Assembly (NCBI GenBank): GCA_017591395.1
Contig: WEDG01002551.1
Location: 108,611 to 172,610 of the forward strand
Source of the DNA: Schistocephalus solidus
Taxonomy: Eukaryota; Platyhelminthes; Cestoda; Diphyllobothriidea; Diphyllobothriidae
DNA: 64,000 bases
Reading direction: 5' to 3'
The translations under genes and the position numbers were made by a program. Under the pieces are notes generated by a model. The model saw only the letters and a program-made list of their open reading frames with translations, made no database searches and had not been told where the DNA came from. How positions within the stretch are numbered: position 1 is the stretch's first letter; every line of letters starts with the position of its first letter. This document shows positions 1 through 10,760 of this stretch, in pieces.

Positions 1-2055
1 TTTTAACCTTCACAAGCTTATATTGCCATATAATAAGCTGGCACAAAACAGAACTGACAGGACAGACCTTATTTTAAGAGTGCACAGGGATCGATTGCGG
101 GTGTTAACGGGTGTCCGGTTGGTGTATTTGAAACGCACCTACATTCCGCACTTGGTCGCGAAAAAGCCTGTCATCTTTGGGAGAGGCGAAATGCCTGAGT
201 AGGAGGCGCTCTTAGTGTCATTGCATTTGGCTGGTCGGCATCAATGGGGAACTCTCTGATCGTTTCCGTTGGATCGGCTCTTTAAGTTCAGGTCCATTAT
301 CTTTCCGAGCTACCCACATCCAGGTCCTTTTAGACTTTATGAGGTGACCCACTATCTCTTGACAACTAAGCCCTGAACAAAATCACACAATCGACTTTAC
401 TGCCATGAGGTTAACTGGATGGGCCTGGAGCTATTCAGAGCGGGGGTTTATCACGTCATGGTATTCTGGTTGTCAATATATTGATAGATGGGTTACTAAT
501 TGGGGGCGCCGGACTGTGGTACGCGTTGACTGGTGGTTTAACTTTGCCAGCCACTGCACCTGAGCCCATCTCCGGCCGTCCTCGTGACCGTCCTGCAAAC
601 GGTTCGGCTGAAGTTGGGGCAGATTCCACGCAAGTCACTTGTCCTACCCCCACTACTTCATGGAGAACACGGTGAACATCATCGTTTGCGATTGGTGAAC
701 TGTTTTGAAACTCACAGAGACCAGTCTTGCGAGCGCAGTTGCTTATAGGCACCATTGTTCTCCCCAAAATATGTTAGCATATACCCTCAACATTTCTCCC
801 AAGCACCTGCTCGCTTGACCGGCATTGCCTACCCTGCAGGAGCAAGGAGAGACGCGATTGGTGGTCCGTTGGTCCTACTCTTCTTCGCGTTGCACATAAT
901 GGCGTTAGATGGCTGATGCGATGGTTCCGCGAATTCCTTGATGTATAGGACGTTATGGAATCTCAGCGCAACCCTAGTGCAGTCTTCTCTGCTGAGGCGA
1001 TTTCAGTCGGTTTTATGTACCTTCAATCGGCTAATTAATAAGTGACCGAGATTCAACCTTTTATTTACCTGCTGACATGCTATTGGGCACGGATGCTATC
1101 CAATTTGCCTTCCGACACTCCCTCCCAACTGCCACCTCTTCCTAACTGGGGTTCTCCGAAATACTCAGGTTCTACGGTAGCCTGCTGTCTCTTACGACAT
1201 GCTTGTCCAAGTTTCTGGTGGGCTACTGTCAATCCATTGGCTCTATCGTGGTACACGTCATCTTTGATTTCACTGCGATACTAAATCCTCACTTTTCAGC
1301 ACTGTCTCCATATGATAAGAGCTTTTCGATGTGTATAGTATTTAATGCTGTTACCCTCGACAAGCGATGGTCCTTATTTCTTGCTCCGGAACAGGAAGAT
1401 TTCGTGTGAAGCTGTCGGGAGAATAGTACGAACTCAGTGCCCATCAAAAGTAGCAAACGTAACTTCGGATGTAACAGTGACTGTTCAAGTTAGAGGGCTT
1501 CATACAGATCGTGCTCGACTTCAGCGTCGGTAGGGCTGACTTGAAGTCTGTCTACGATCTGCAAGCAGAGTGGATAATACGCGCCCAAGGTGAAGCATTT
1601 GATTCCTGCTGGTGGAACACGTCTAGTGGACAGACCTCGGATATCCCAGCACGCTCTCATGGCTTCGCGATTACTTTATACGAGTTTGCTCAAACGAAGT
1701 GCCTGAAAGCCTTCATGCCACTAAATGTGTCAAGAGCGCTATAACGGGAATGCCTGACCTTCAATTTAGAGCTTTCGCCTGTATGTGAATCAGCATATCG
1801 CCTCTTCCAACCGAAACTTCCACCCCCCCCCTCAGTAACATCAGGATAAAATGTTGTTTGGAGGGGCGCCATCCAGCAGCAGCAATGATCGCATTTGACT
1901 GCAGCTTTGAAGTGTCGAGATATCCTGGTGGTTTCCTCGAGGAAACTGGTGACTGTCTTATATGAGCACCCGGCCTATTAAGCCTTCTCGTGACTATATC
2001 AAAGATATAAATTTGCCTACTGCCAAATATCGGTGTCGAGCTAAGAAACATGGCT
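1..2055. other. No supported gene
   Basis: Moderate-GC sequence with scattered short open frames on both strands, none with a recognisable domain or a convincing splice context. Confidence 0.5.
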
Positions 2056-2059
2056 ACTT

Positions 2060-2290
2060 GTTTACGTGTTAGCGTATACGCGGAATTACGTGCGAAGGAT
2101 TTCCCGATAGGCAGAAGTAAATTACCGACAAAGACAAGAGAGACTGGAATGGCCATTTATGGCTTATTAGTCGTCGTCAGCCAGCCAATTACACCCAACC
2201 CCAGATGGTGGCCCACCTCGAGTATCGAAGCCGCAACCTGTTGATCAGAAATGCAACGCTCTAACTATTGAGCCATTTTCCGATAGTTAA
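2060..2290 (-). repeat. Dispersed copy of the tRNA/hammerhead SINE
   Basis: Reverse-strand copy of the same unit that forms the large array at 42.8-64 kb. Read on the minus strand it has a tRNA-like head (TGGCTCAATAGTTAGAGC as A box; a B-box-like GCTTCGATACTC), then GGTTGGGTGTAATTGG, the hammerhead segment, and the start of the body (TTTGTCGG). It is clearly older than the array copies. Confidence 0.85.
2142..2186 (-). ncRNA. Decayed hammerhead ribozyme in dispersed SINE
   Basis: Same 45-nt length as in the array. Stem I GGCUGG/CCAGUC pairs fully (one G-U), the core is CUGACGA, and stem III is AU/AU around GGCC with an AUU triplet. The conserved GAAA is TAAA and stem II is weakened, so it is probably inactive. 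Confidence 0.6.
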
Positions 2291-2869
2291 AATGCGGCTG
2301 GTTGCCGAATGCCTTCGACCCAACAACTGTCGCTTCGATGCGAGGAAATGCCACTCAGAAACGGCGACCTTCGTCGTCAAGACTGAACCTCAACCACGTC
2401 CAGTGTATAAATCCGACTGAATAATGCTTCTCATGGGTTTCCTAATATATATGCGGTGAGAGAAGGATTTAATAGCAGTACAAAGCGCATTGTTTATCTG
2501 GACACGCGAACACCAAGTAGCCTAGCCTCACTTCCCAAAAAGATAGGGGATCCAGAGGAGGATATCAACTATCAGACTTCAGAATGAACATCCAAGCATG
2601 ACCTGATTAAGTTGACGATCAGAGTGGCTGAAAATGTTGCCACTAAACTAACTAACTTCAACGAACGGAAAAACAAATAGGCACTGTGTAACTCGACTGT
2701 AGATATCTAAAGAGGATTTCTTATCTCACGAAATGTTGTGGATTCGAAAAAAGTAATTAAGTAGCGTTTAATATTGAGAATCCTAAAGCCTAACCTTGAG
2801 ATAATTTAGTCATTGAAGGATGCCTGCTCTAGAACGAGGTTCCGTCTAACTTTCTGCAAAATGCAGACT

Positions 2870-3530
2870 AAAAAATGGCTACTTGAGTAGAATGCATTTT
2901 TGCCATTGGTTTTCGAGGCCCTCAAATATATTTGATAGAAAACGCGCAAAAATATTCTTTCTTGCATTCCTTTGGTAGGAAATGATTTCTTCTTAAAATG
3001 TTATACCGGAAGAAAGGGTACCTTTCCGCTTTAAAAGGAGTTTCCGAATAATTTAGAACTGTACCTGCCGTTACACTTGCATTCAAGATTTCAAACTACA
3101 GGCGGTAAACATTCCATCTAAGGAAAATCAGGCATTACTTTACATTATTATGAAAACGTCACATAGCGCTCTTACATGTTTTAGAAAGATGTGGATCACA
3201 TTGTATACTTTATAAGCAATATCAATAAATAAAACGAATATGATGCATTATGAATGAAAAACGTCTCATAATTAGAAATTTTTCAGGCTAAAAGATATCC
3301 TTTCTTCAATTATAAAATTTAAATACATAATTTGCTACAAAATGAGTACAAGATAAAATATTTCCTGCAGGTTTTCTTTGAAGTATAGTTGAATGTATAT
3401 TCATCGAAAATCAATAGTAAAAGTGTATGCTACATAAGTAGCTTTCAGCAGGTGATTGGAAAGAAGCTCTTTCAAAAGCCGACTTCCTAAAGTTGCCGAA
3501 ATATCTTGGTATTAAGCTACAAGCTACTCA
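2870..3530 (+). repeat. AT-rich repeat family, copy 1
   Basis: AT-rich element with related copies at 10.16, 13.56, 15.87 and 42.17 kb. Shared blocks include AAAAATATTCTTTCTTG, a purine run AGAAAGAAGGG, TTTCGGTTTTAAAAAGG-like sequence, and a 3' block GCAGCGAAAATCAA with TTCAAAAGCCGA. Here a near-palindrome CTACTTGAGTAG lies at the left and CTACATAAGTAG at the right. There is no coding capacity. It could be a non-autonomous DNA transposon or a retroelement tail. Confidence 0.6.
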
Positions 3531-4129
3531 ATATGAGAGCCACACTAAAGTCATCTGTTCGAAACAAAAAGAACATTTCAGAATTTTGGCTTATATCTTA
3601 AGAGATGGGAAATCTAGTCAGAAATGATAGCCAGAGGGAGAAGCGACGCTCAGAAAAAAATGCACAAATTCTTATTAACATGATGACAATGATAACGTGC
3701 TTGCAGTCGGGTTAAATAAAAAATAATACAATGAACAAAGTCGCAGGTATGAATCTAAAAGTGCTGCTGAAAAAGGGCACATGATGAAGTAAGCGGACAG
3801 ATAAAGTTTCCTAAGGGACACTAGAAAAGGGGTTGATAAGCAGGATTAATATTGATATCGACAGTTCTTAATTGATGCCAAGAAAGTCAGCTATTTATCG
3901 AAAACAGAGCTTTCATTAAATTGCTGCTTAGAAATCAGTGCCCCCAAAACGGGTCATGTAGTAGATGCACTGGAACAAAACAGGGCCGGATCAGGAAGCA
4001 GCTTGCATTATAAAGGATGTGCACCTATAAAAATACCCCACAAGGGGAGGTGGTTGTGGCCGCACGTCTAGGTGAAGATTCTCGTGGCGCCAAACACCTG
4101 CGCCCTCCCCTGCCACTGATCTTCCTCGC
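3531..4129. other. No supported gene
   Basis: AT-rich sequence without recognisable features. Confidence 0.4.
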
Positions 4130-4270
4130 TTGGTTATAACACTGTATGGGTGCGGAGAGTCTGGTAGATGCTGCGCAAGTCTACTATCACTGTAGGCAAA
4201 ATAACCACAAGTCGCCAGCCCTGCGCCCACCCTGTTGTGTGGGCAGACGGTGGACATCGTCGGCAACAAT
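4130..4270 (-). repeat. Fragment of GC-rich dispersed repeat
   Basis: The minus strand contains GTGATAGTAGACTTGCGCAG and a following CATCTAC block, shared with the copies at 6.4-7.2, 19.5 and 25.1 kb, in inverted orientation relative to them. Confidence 0.5.
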
Positions 4271-4966
4271 GGGGGAACTGTCGCTTAAGAAGCAAAACAG
4301 TTTCCAGCGCATGCCATACAGGCAGCACTAACACACCATATAGTATCCCGCAAAGACATTGAGCATGCTGTTTCCTCTGGAAACGAACGAGGGCAGTCGC
4401 GCGTACTTCTTAACGTTGCCGCAAAACCCCAGCTTGGTATGTGGCCAGCCGAGTCCTTGGCGGTTGAGATGCCCTCAAAGTGCTTGGTAGACCTACGTTT
4501 ACGGCCAACAGCTGTCAGACAGGTTTGCGTATACAGCACCTCCGAAAAGGAGGGTCTGTCCGGTTGTTGTCCAGTGTTCAGCCAAGCGCAGTTCCAGTGC
4601 GCTTTATACCTTGGCTATGAATGTTTGCAGTCGCTTACTGATCTCTCGGCGGTAGTTCGGCTCATGTAGACTACACAACCAATCCGATGGACCAGTTTAG
4701 GCTTTTGGCAGGGATTAAGTAGAGCCCGATTACCGCTAACCATCCAAGTGTACCAGTTGACAAGTCCGATCACACCTTCGGTACGCCCGGGGAAGCTAAA
4801 TACACGCAGTCCTCTATATCAGGGCCGGATCGCACCGAAAAATACTTCAGTTACGTAATAGCTCCCATAGCGACGCCGGACCCCTCGTGACGATGACCTC
4901 ATCTGCTATGCTCGGTGAGCGTCCATCAACGAATGTAAGTCAATATTCCGATCTAACCGGCAAGAC
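4271..4966. other. No supported gene
   Basis: Overlapping open frames on both strands (4285-4539 minus, 4439-4669 plus) have no domain signature; neither is called. Confidence 0.4.
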
Positions 4967-4995
4967 GAGCCCGTGGCTCAATGGTTAGAGCGTTG

Positions 4996-5075
4996 AGAAG
5001 TAGACGCAATCGCTGGGACAAGAGCTTTATTCGCCTAACGTTTCGGATTTCATAAGGAACCCATCATCAGATACG
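4996..5075 (-). mobile_element. 80-bp insertion with 13-bp target duplication
   Basis: Flanked by perfect copies of GGTTAGAGCGTTG (4983-4995 and 5076-5088), a target-site duplication cut into the SINE's A-box region. On the minus strand the insert reads CTGATGATGGGTTCC, then AATCCGAAACG and GCGAATAAAG: a CUGAUGA...GAAAC hammerhead-like core followed by an AATAAA. Stem II (GGGUU/AAUCC) can pair, but stems I and III do not close well. It resembles terminal sequences of Penelope-like elements. Confidence 0.6.
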
Positions 5076-5152
5076 GGTTAGAGCGTTGGACTTCTAACTA
5101 GCAGGTTTCGGGTTCGACTTTTGAATGCCACAACACCTGGGGCTGGGGGAAT

Positions 5153-5195
5153 GACTGGTTGACCGGCGAATAAACCAGAAATGGCCATTCCAGTC
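5153..5195 (+). ncRNA. Decayed hammerhead ribozyme in dispersed SINE
   Basis: Stem I GACUGG/CCAGUC is perfectly Watson-Crick, where the array has one G-U pair. AGAAAUGGCCAUU is intact, but the core CUGAUGA has become UUGACCG, so it is inactive by family rules. Confidence 0.6.
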
Positions 5196-5330
5196 TCACG
5201 TCTTTGCCAGCTATATTCATCTGCCTCTTCCACTCCTAGCCGCTGTGCGGCTGCTGGCGGGGCTTGGGAGTGAGCCTCAAGGTAGAAAGGAACGAGTGTT
5301 CCGTTAGCGAGCAGTGAGCGTTCAGCAACG

Positions 5331-6429
5331 TATGCTCAGATCCCTCTCGAGTTTGCTCAAATGCCTCTTGAGCAAGCCGAAGCCCCTGACCAGCCTTCTA
5401 AGCCACTGCCGAATACTAGGCTCCGGCTTATGACTCTCACGACTATGCGATCGCTACCGGAAAAGGAACCAATGGAATAGGTCTACGCAAACGGGTAGGG
5501 TCGAAGGAAAAGTTTCCATCAGATGCTTTGGAACTGCGAGTAAGCGTGCACGTAGTGTCGATCTAACTTCCATGAAGAATAAACGGCAGCCTTCGAACAG
5601 TCGTTGGCATAAACTATCGAAGGAGAGTGCCATCTCACGTCACTTAGCTGAGCCTAGCTAGACCTCAGGACTTATGATGAGTTGGTTTCGGGTTATTTTA
5701 TTTAAGAGGCATCAACAAATGGAACCTATGCAAAGCGGAAAAATGTACAATGGGAGGATACTTTAAAAAATGCCCGCATTCACGGGACACAGTTCTTGGG
5801 AGAAATATTTATAGGGTAAAGTTTGACGTGAACATAGGCAGTTTTCAGTCATCATCTCTGATCGTCGACTTGTCCGTCAGCCGGCAGAATAGCTACTGCA
5901 GCAAATGTTCATATATATGTGAACGATTGAGGTCAAAGTGAAATCTAAAAACCAGGAAAAAGAAGGATGTATAAAAGGCTGCAGGCGCATTGGAAGGGCG
6001 ACATTGTTCCTACTCAGACAGAGGAAGCCAATTACTCTGGGCGCATGCCTCCTCAGCAAGGGTGGGATTTCGAAAAATCCTGCTATAGAGCCGTCCAGTG
6101 CCAACGATCGATATTGACGGTTTTTAATTGCTTCCAGGAAAGGACGGCAACATGCTTTAAGTGCGAAACGGTCTCAAAAAATGACGCGTCATTTACGTGC
6201 AAATTAGGAAGCAGTACAACTTCCTTTAAATGTCATATAGGCAGCGCTAAAACCATAGTATTCGAATATAGCACTGAGCATTCTGCAACTTCTGTCAGAA
6301 AATGGTGGTGGCGTCACGCGTGTATTAAAGAGTCAGCAACCTTTTACAGTCACTGACCGATCTCATGCAACGTTAACAACAATTTTAAAATGGAATTGTA
6401 AATTCAAGATATTTTAAACACACACATAC
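5331..6429. other. No supported gene
   Basis: Contains one 129-codon open frame on the plus strand (5967-6356) with several cysteines (CFKCE, FTCK, FKCH), but no recognisable domain, splice context or homologue in the window. Left uncalled. Confidence 0.4.
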
Positions 6430-6895
6430 ACGACAGTTCGATCATCAATTACGACGAGGTCCATCGTATGCTCCACGGAAGAGTAGGACAGGGACAGTGA
6501 CTTGCGTGTGATAGTGGACTTGCGCAGAAACTACCGCACTTTCTCCTCCTACCCCACCTGAACCCACTCTCATGACACAGTCAAGAAGACCGGAGATGGG
6601 AGAGGGCGCATGTGGCTGGCGCGGCCGGAGCCGCCCCTGGGCGGACCACCACACCTGGCTCGGATCCCACGGAGAAGGAGTGCCATAAAGGCAACAGGAA
6701 GAAGGAGCTATTGCAGCCTGACTCTCAGTCCAACAGTCAGCCATTCTACGCAAAACACACATTGGGCTGACCACGCGGTGCGAGTGTTCCCGTCAGTTGG
6801 CAACCTTCCAAGCCACGTCTTTTAGCGAACGGTGAGTTTCAAGCGCGTCAGATCGTTTATAGTGAGGAAAATGCGCTGAGCTGTCGACCTCACTC
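6430..6895 (+). repeat. GC-rich dispersed repeat, copy A
   Basis: About 450 bp unit: GACTTGCGTG, GATAGTGGACTTGCGC, GAAGACCGGAGATGGGAGAG, GCGGCCGGAGCCGC, CACCTGGCTCGGATCC, GCAGCCTGACTCTCAGTCCA, CCTTCCAAGCCACG, TAGTGAGGAAAATGCGCTGA. Other copies: 6900-7190 (adjacent, 3' truncated), 19500-19960, 25105-25470, and inverted at 4130-4270. Class unknown. Confidence 0.75.
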
Positions 6896-6899
6896 TACC

Positions 6900-7190
6900 C
6901 CACCCCCACCACAGTTCGACCGTCGTAGTCCGACGATGTCCATCGTATGGTTCACGGAAGGGTAATGCAGGGACGGTGACTTGCGCATGAATTAGTTTCA
7001 AGTGATAGTAGCCTTGCGCTGGTCTACCGCACTTTCTCCTCCCCAACCTGAGCCCGGTTTCATGACATAGTCAGGAAGACCGGAGATGGGGAGAGGGCGC
7101 AGGTGGCTGAAGTGGCCGGAGCCGCCCCTGGGCGTACCACTACAACTGGCTCGGATCCCACGGAGTGGGAGTGCCAAAAAGGTAGTAAGC
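6900..7190 (+). repeat. GC-rich dispersed repeat, copy B (tandem, truncated)
   Basis: Repeats the first part of copy A in the same orientation, sharing GTCCATCGTATG, GAAGACCGGAGATGGGGAGA and GGCTCGGATCCCACGGAG. It stops where the zinc-finger end of the retroelement begins. Confidence 0.7.
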
Positions 7191-7440
7191 GCTGATATGG
7201 CTTAGCCTTTGGTGGTTTACCGAAGGTTGTCGTGGAGGCGCATGTGTCCTAATAGGCCCATTCGATGTGTAAATATGCGGGAGCAGTGAGGGCACTGGAG
7301 GTGGGCGCGGCGACTGTATATCGGAGCCCCAGGCACTGGTTAACCAGCCTCCGTGCGATGGATTCGCAGGTGACAGATCAGGCCGATGCGTGAGTTGAAG
7401 TTGCGGGCGCAGTGTGGGCAGGAGAAATCGGGAGAGCCTA
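7190..7440 (-). pseudogene. Two C2H2 zinc fingers at the retroelement C-terminus
   Basis: The minus strand reads CPHCARNFNSRIGLICHLRIH, then a stop in the linker, then CPHCSRIFTHRMGLLGHMRLH: two C-x2-C-x12-H-x3-H fingers with near-identical spacing. A Thr/Pro-rich stretch precedes them (7440-7610). Fingers at this position may serve target or RNA binding; that role is inferred. Confidence 0.82.
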
Positions 7441-7614
7441 GGGGATGTCATTGATGGTAGTGGGGATGGCAGTGGCGGTAAGAATGGCAGGAGCGGAGGG
7501 CGTTCATGGGGTATCGGTGTTGTCGGCATTGCGCGTTGTGGCCTGCATACGCCGACAGTTGAGAAGGTGCTCGTCAGTTCTGTAGGTGATGAGGATCCAA
7601 GGCTGCTCATCACG

Positions 7615-7887
7615 TTAGGCGTCCATCAGCATAGCAGAGAACATGAGACTGAACCTGGTTGGGGCCAATACGCAGCCCTGCTTCACTCCGTTGGTCACAG
7701 CGAATGCTTCGGAGACCGTTCCGTTGTCAGTGATGCGCGCCGTCATCCAGTTATGAAGCTGACGTATTATGTGCGTGAACCGCTCAGGACAGCCGAATTT
7801 CTGCATGACTTTCCACAGTCCGTCACGATTCACCGTGTCAAAAGCTTTCGTTAGATCCACGAAGGTAGTGTAAATGTGAGTTTGCAT
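7615..7887 (-). pseudogene. Retrotransposon reverse-transcriptase palm remnant
   Basis: Contains FVDLTKAFDTVNRDGLWKVM (RT motif with the first catalytic aspartate), MTARITDNGTVSEAF and TNGVKQGCVLAPTRFSLMFS. It ends at a stop just before the expected segment leading to the F/YADD box, which is absent from this copy. Confidence 0.88.
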
Positions 7888-8211
7888 CTCCTGACACTTC
7901 TCTTATAGCTGGCGGGCGGCAAAGATCATATCGGCTGTTCCGCGGTGTCGGCGGAAGTCACATAGGCTTTCCGGGAGCAGGCCCTGCTCTAGGTGACCGT
8001 TCAGACGATTGAGAAGGATACGGGCGAAGGTCTTCCCGGCGATGTTGAGCAACGATATGTTTCTGTCGTTATCATAGAGTTGCCGGTTCCCCTTCCGCTC
8101 TTAGAAGTGGAAGATGGTCACGTCTTTGAAATCCTGAGGAATTTGTCCTTGGCGCCACATCTCTTGGAAGGGTGTTGCGAGTTATGCAATCAGCCGACGC
8201 TTACCGTGCTT

Positions 8212-9066
8212 TTAGACTTCCGGTGGAATTGCGCCGGATCCCGGTGCTTTCCCGCTGGGAATCTGTTGCACTGTCTGGATGGTTTCTGGTAGGGAAAACG
8301 GCAGATCCAGCTCATTGTTCGTGTACACTTGAGGGAGTCGGTCAATGGCAGCATCGGAGATGGCTGATGAGCAATTAAGGACACTTCTGAAGTGCTCGGC
8401 CCAGCGCTTCAGAATTTTCGATTTCTCTATCAGCAGTGTTGTGTTGTCAGAGCTGAGCAGCAGTGAGGTCTCCTTGATGCAGGGGCCGTAGATGGCCTCG
8501 ATGGTTTTGAAAAAGTTTTTCATTTCATCGCGGTCCGCTTACCCCTGGATTTCCTCCGCCATTCGGATCATCCAGGTGTCCTGCATCTCCCGCAGCCGTT
8601 GCTGTACAAGGCGGCAGCATCTGAAAAATGTTGCTTAGGTGTCGTCAGTCCGAAGGTCCATGTAGGCTTTGTGTAGTCCATTCTTCCCCGCAAGTAAGTT
8701 GCTGATGTCAGCGTCATTGTCGTCAAACCAGTCATGGTGTTGACGGTGTGCGCGTCCGAGCACTTCGATGGCGGTGGACTGGATGACACTTCGCAGTTGA
8801 CACCACCGTGTTTCCACGGTGGCATTATTATCTGGAGCATGCAGGTTCTCGGTTATTTGGCTGCTGAAATCAAAGAAGTGAGCAGGCAAATTTAACAAAA
8901 GATTATTTAACTTACCTGGCTGTCGCTTACCTTGGGACCTTCGTCGGGATTGAAGTCGGAGCCTAATCTGAGAGATGACGAGGCGGTTATCTGTCCAACC
9001 ATCGGAATTGCCTTGTTTACCAGCACGTCCTGTCAATCTCGCCTTCGGACGCGACCGAGGGTGCAT
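8212..9066 (-). pseudogene. Retrotransposon connector region
   Basis: Two open pieces. 8635-9066 reads LVISQIRLRLQSRRRSQGKR, ENLHAPDNNATVETRWCQLR and DWFDDNDADISNLLAGKNGL. 8212-8523 reads MKNFFKTIEAIYGP, KSKILKRWAEHFRSVLN and QQIPSGKAPGSGAIPPEV, the conserved lead-in to the RT fingers (GKAPG.D.IP.E). A stop and frame change lie between them. Confidence 0.8.
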
Positions 9067-9600
9067 CCACGTGGCCTACTCCCGCGTCGGAAGAGGGTGT
9101 TGGTCAGCAGGAGACGGTGTTCTGAACACGTTCGCAGGAGGCCGTTATCATTACGGCTACCGAGACCATGGGGACCCAGCACTCCCTGCCAGGCAGCGTG
9201 GTCTGTCCCGACGCGGGCGTTGAGGTCACCAGAGACAATAAACTTGTCCACCTTCGGCACAGTCGCCAGCAAGGCATGCAGGTCCTCGTAGAGTTTGTCC
9301 TTCGCCGCATAAGAGCTCGTTGTTGAGGGAGCGTAGGGCACTGATTATGGTGGCGAACTTGCGGTCATTGATACCCTGCGGCAGACAGGGCAGACGTCCC
9401 ACGGTGTCGTTCCGGATGGCAAAGGCAACACCAACGTCGCGTTGCTCTGCCTTTGGCCGGCCGCTCCAGAAGAAGGTGTAGCCGGCACCCACCTCCTCCA
9501 GCTGACCCTGCTCAGAGAATCGGGTCTCGCTGAGAGCAGCAATGTCCACCTTGTAGCGCGCCAGTTCCCGAGCGACTAGCACCGTCCTCCGTTCCGCCTG
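9033..9600 (-). pseudogene. Retrotransposon endonuclease remnant
   Basis: Motifs in order: [49 protein letters not shown], then after a frameshift [14 protein letters not shown] and [10 protein letters not shown] (the GDFNARVG motif). A short in-frame deletion follows GINDR. The final catalytic motif, read in the next frame near 9000, is DGWTDNRLVIS, with N in place of the histidine of the usual SDH/TDH. Confidence 0.85.
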
Positions 9601-10154
9601 TTGCTCATAGGATTATCTAAAAGAGAACGAACATTCCAGGCTGCTAGTGTGAGTGGACTCACGCGAGCAGCCTGGAGGGTATAGATAGGGGGATGGGGAC
9701 GGGGTTATTGTTGTTTGTTTGAGTTTTACAACCGTGTATTTTGCGATTTGCGAGCCGCGGCCGGCTGCAGAAGACGTGAGACCCAGCATTTGATAAGGGC
9801 CCCTTCGTCCGCGAGGAGGCAAGCAGTGCTGTCCCTAAATAGAGCTGCTCGGACATCCCAGACGACTGCCGAACTCCAATATGCGTCAAGGTTTTGTTTT
9901 AGTGGGAGAACGACCCGAGTTAGTCTGGGCCGCCTACGGGGTTGCTGTCGCCCCCACCGTAGGACTTTTTTGAGAGGGGGGAGGTGGGAAGTTCGGGAGT
10001 CAGACATTCCGGGTGTGGAGGCACACACAACACCGGAGACCCTCACCTGGTTTAGCCCGCCCGCCGTGACGGTTGCCCGGGGACACACGTCAGAATGCCG
10101 CCTATTGAATGAACGTCTTTTCGGTCTCACGAAGAAGCCTTATTTGACATAAGC

Positions 10155-10760
10155 GTGACTATTCAAGTAATGTGCTATTTCGGATGCCCTTAAAAATGCA
10201 AATACATTTGACAGAGAATATCAACAAAATGTTCTTTGATGTCAAATCATGTCTTTTCAAATTTTACGCTCAATGAAAGACAATGTTTAGGTTTAAAAAA
10301 CGCTTTTAAATCCCCGAATAAGTTTGAGCCTGAGTTTTCATAACATGTACGTTTGGGGTTTTCAGTCCAGAAGCCGGACGTCTTCCGTAGAACGAATATC
10401 ATCAATTTCTGCATGTGTCATGAAAAAGACATATACTTATCATACATCTTTCTAATGAATTTGGACTATATCGTATACTTTATAAAGGGCATTAAAAAAC
10501 GAAACGATACTACGTGCTTTGAATAGACATTGTACAGCCTTAAAAATACAATTATAAAAGTTTCTTAAACCGAAAGATAATCCTCCTTCGAGCGAACATT
10601 TTAAAGATGAGTATAATAAATGTTCCTTAATTTTGCTATAAAATATATTTGAAATTGAGGGGCAGCGAAAATCAACAGATAAAACAACGTGCTACTTAAG
10701 TAGCTATTTTTTGTCGAGTGAGGTATCTTCAGAAGAACAAAAAGACGTTCTATCAAAGGT
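10155..10760 (+). repeat. AT-rich repeat family, copy 2
   Basis: Shares with copy 1 the TCTTTTCAAATTTTA block, TTTAAAAAACGCTTTTAAAT, and the 3' block GCAGCGAAAATCAACAGAT followed by GCTACTTAAGTAGC, a perfect palindrome at 10691-10704. Confidence 0.6.

Larger units (their letters stand above)
4967..5330 (+). repeat. Dispersed tRNA/hammerhead SINE with an insertion
   Basis: Starts GAGCCCGTGGCTCAATGG, identical to the head of the array monomer, and has a B box (GGGTTCGACTT). The hammerhead segment lies at 5153-5195. The tail GCTGCTGGCGGGGC...GAGCAGTGAGCG is also found at 22.6 kb and, modified, in every array monomer (GCCTGCGAGGGC...GATCGGTGAGCC). The head is interrupted by an 80 bp insertion at 4996-5075. 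Confidence 0.85.
7180..10135 (-). mobile_element. Decayed APE-type non-LTR retrotransposon with C-terminal zinc fingers
   Basis: Minus-strand element in pieces, 5' to 3': an N-terminal or leader region (9726-10130), an AP-like endonuclease (9033-9600), a connector (8635-9066 and 8212-8523), reverse transcriptase (7615-7887 and upstream), then two C2H2 zinc fingers (7190-7440). Frameshifts and stops separate the pieces. About 0.2 kb links the RT palm motif GVKQGCVLAP to the fingers, so the F/YADD catalytic motif and thumb are deleted. Clade is not settled from the sequence; I would call it RTE/CR1-related. It cannot be active. Confidence 0.88.

Noticed and set aside
5967..6356. 129-codon open frame with CFKCE and FKCH pairs that look like zinc ligands
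   Set aside because: The cysteine spacing does not fit a known finger and there is no supporting splice context or homologue that I can recognise.
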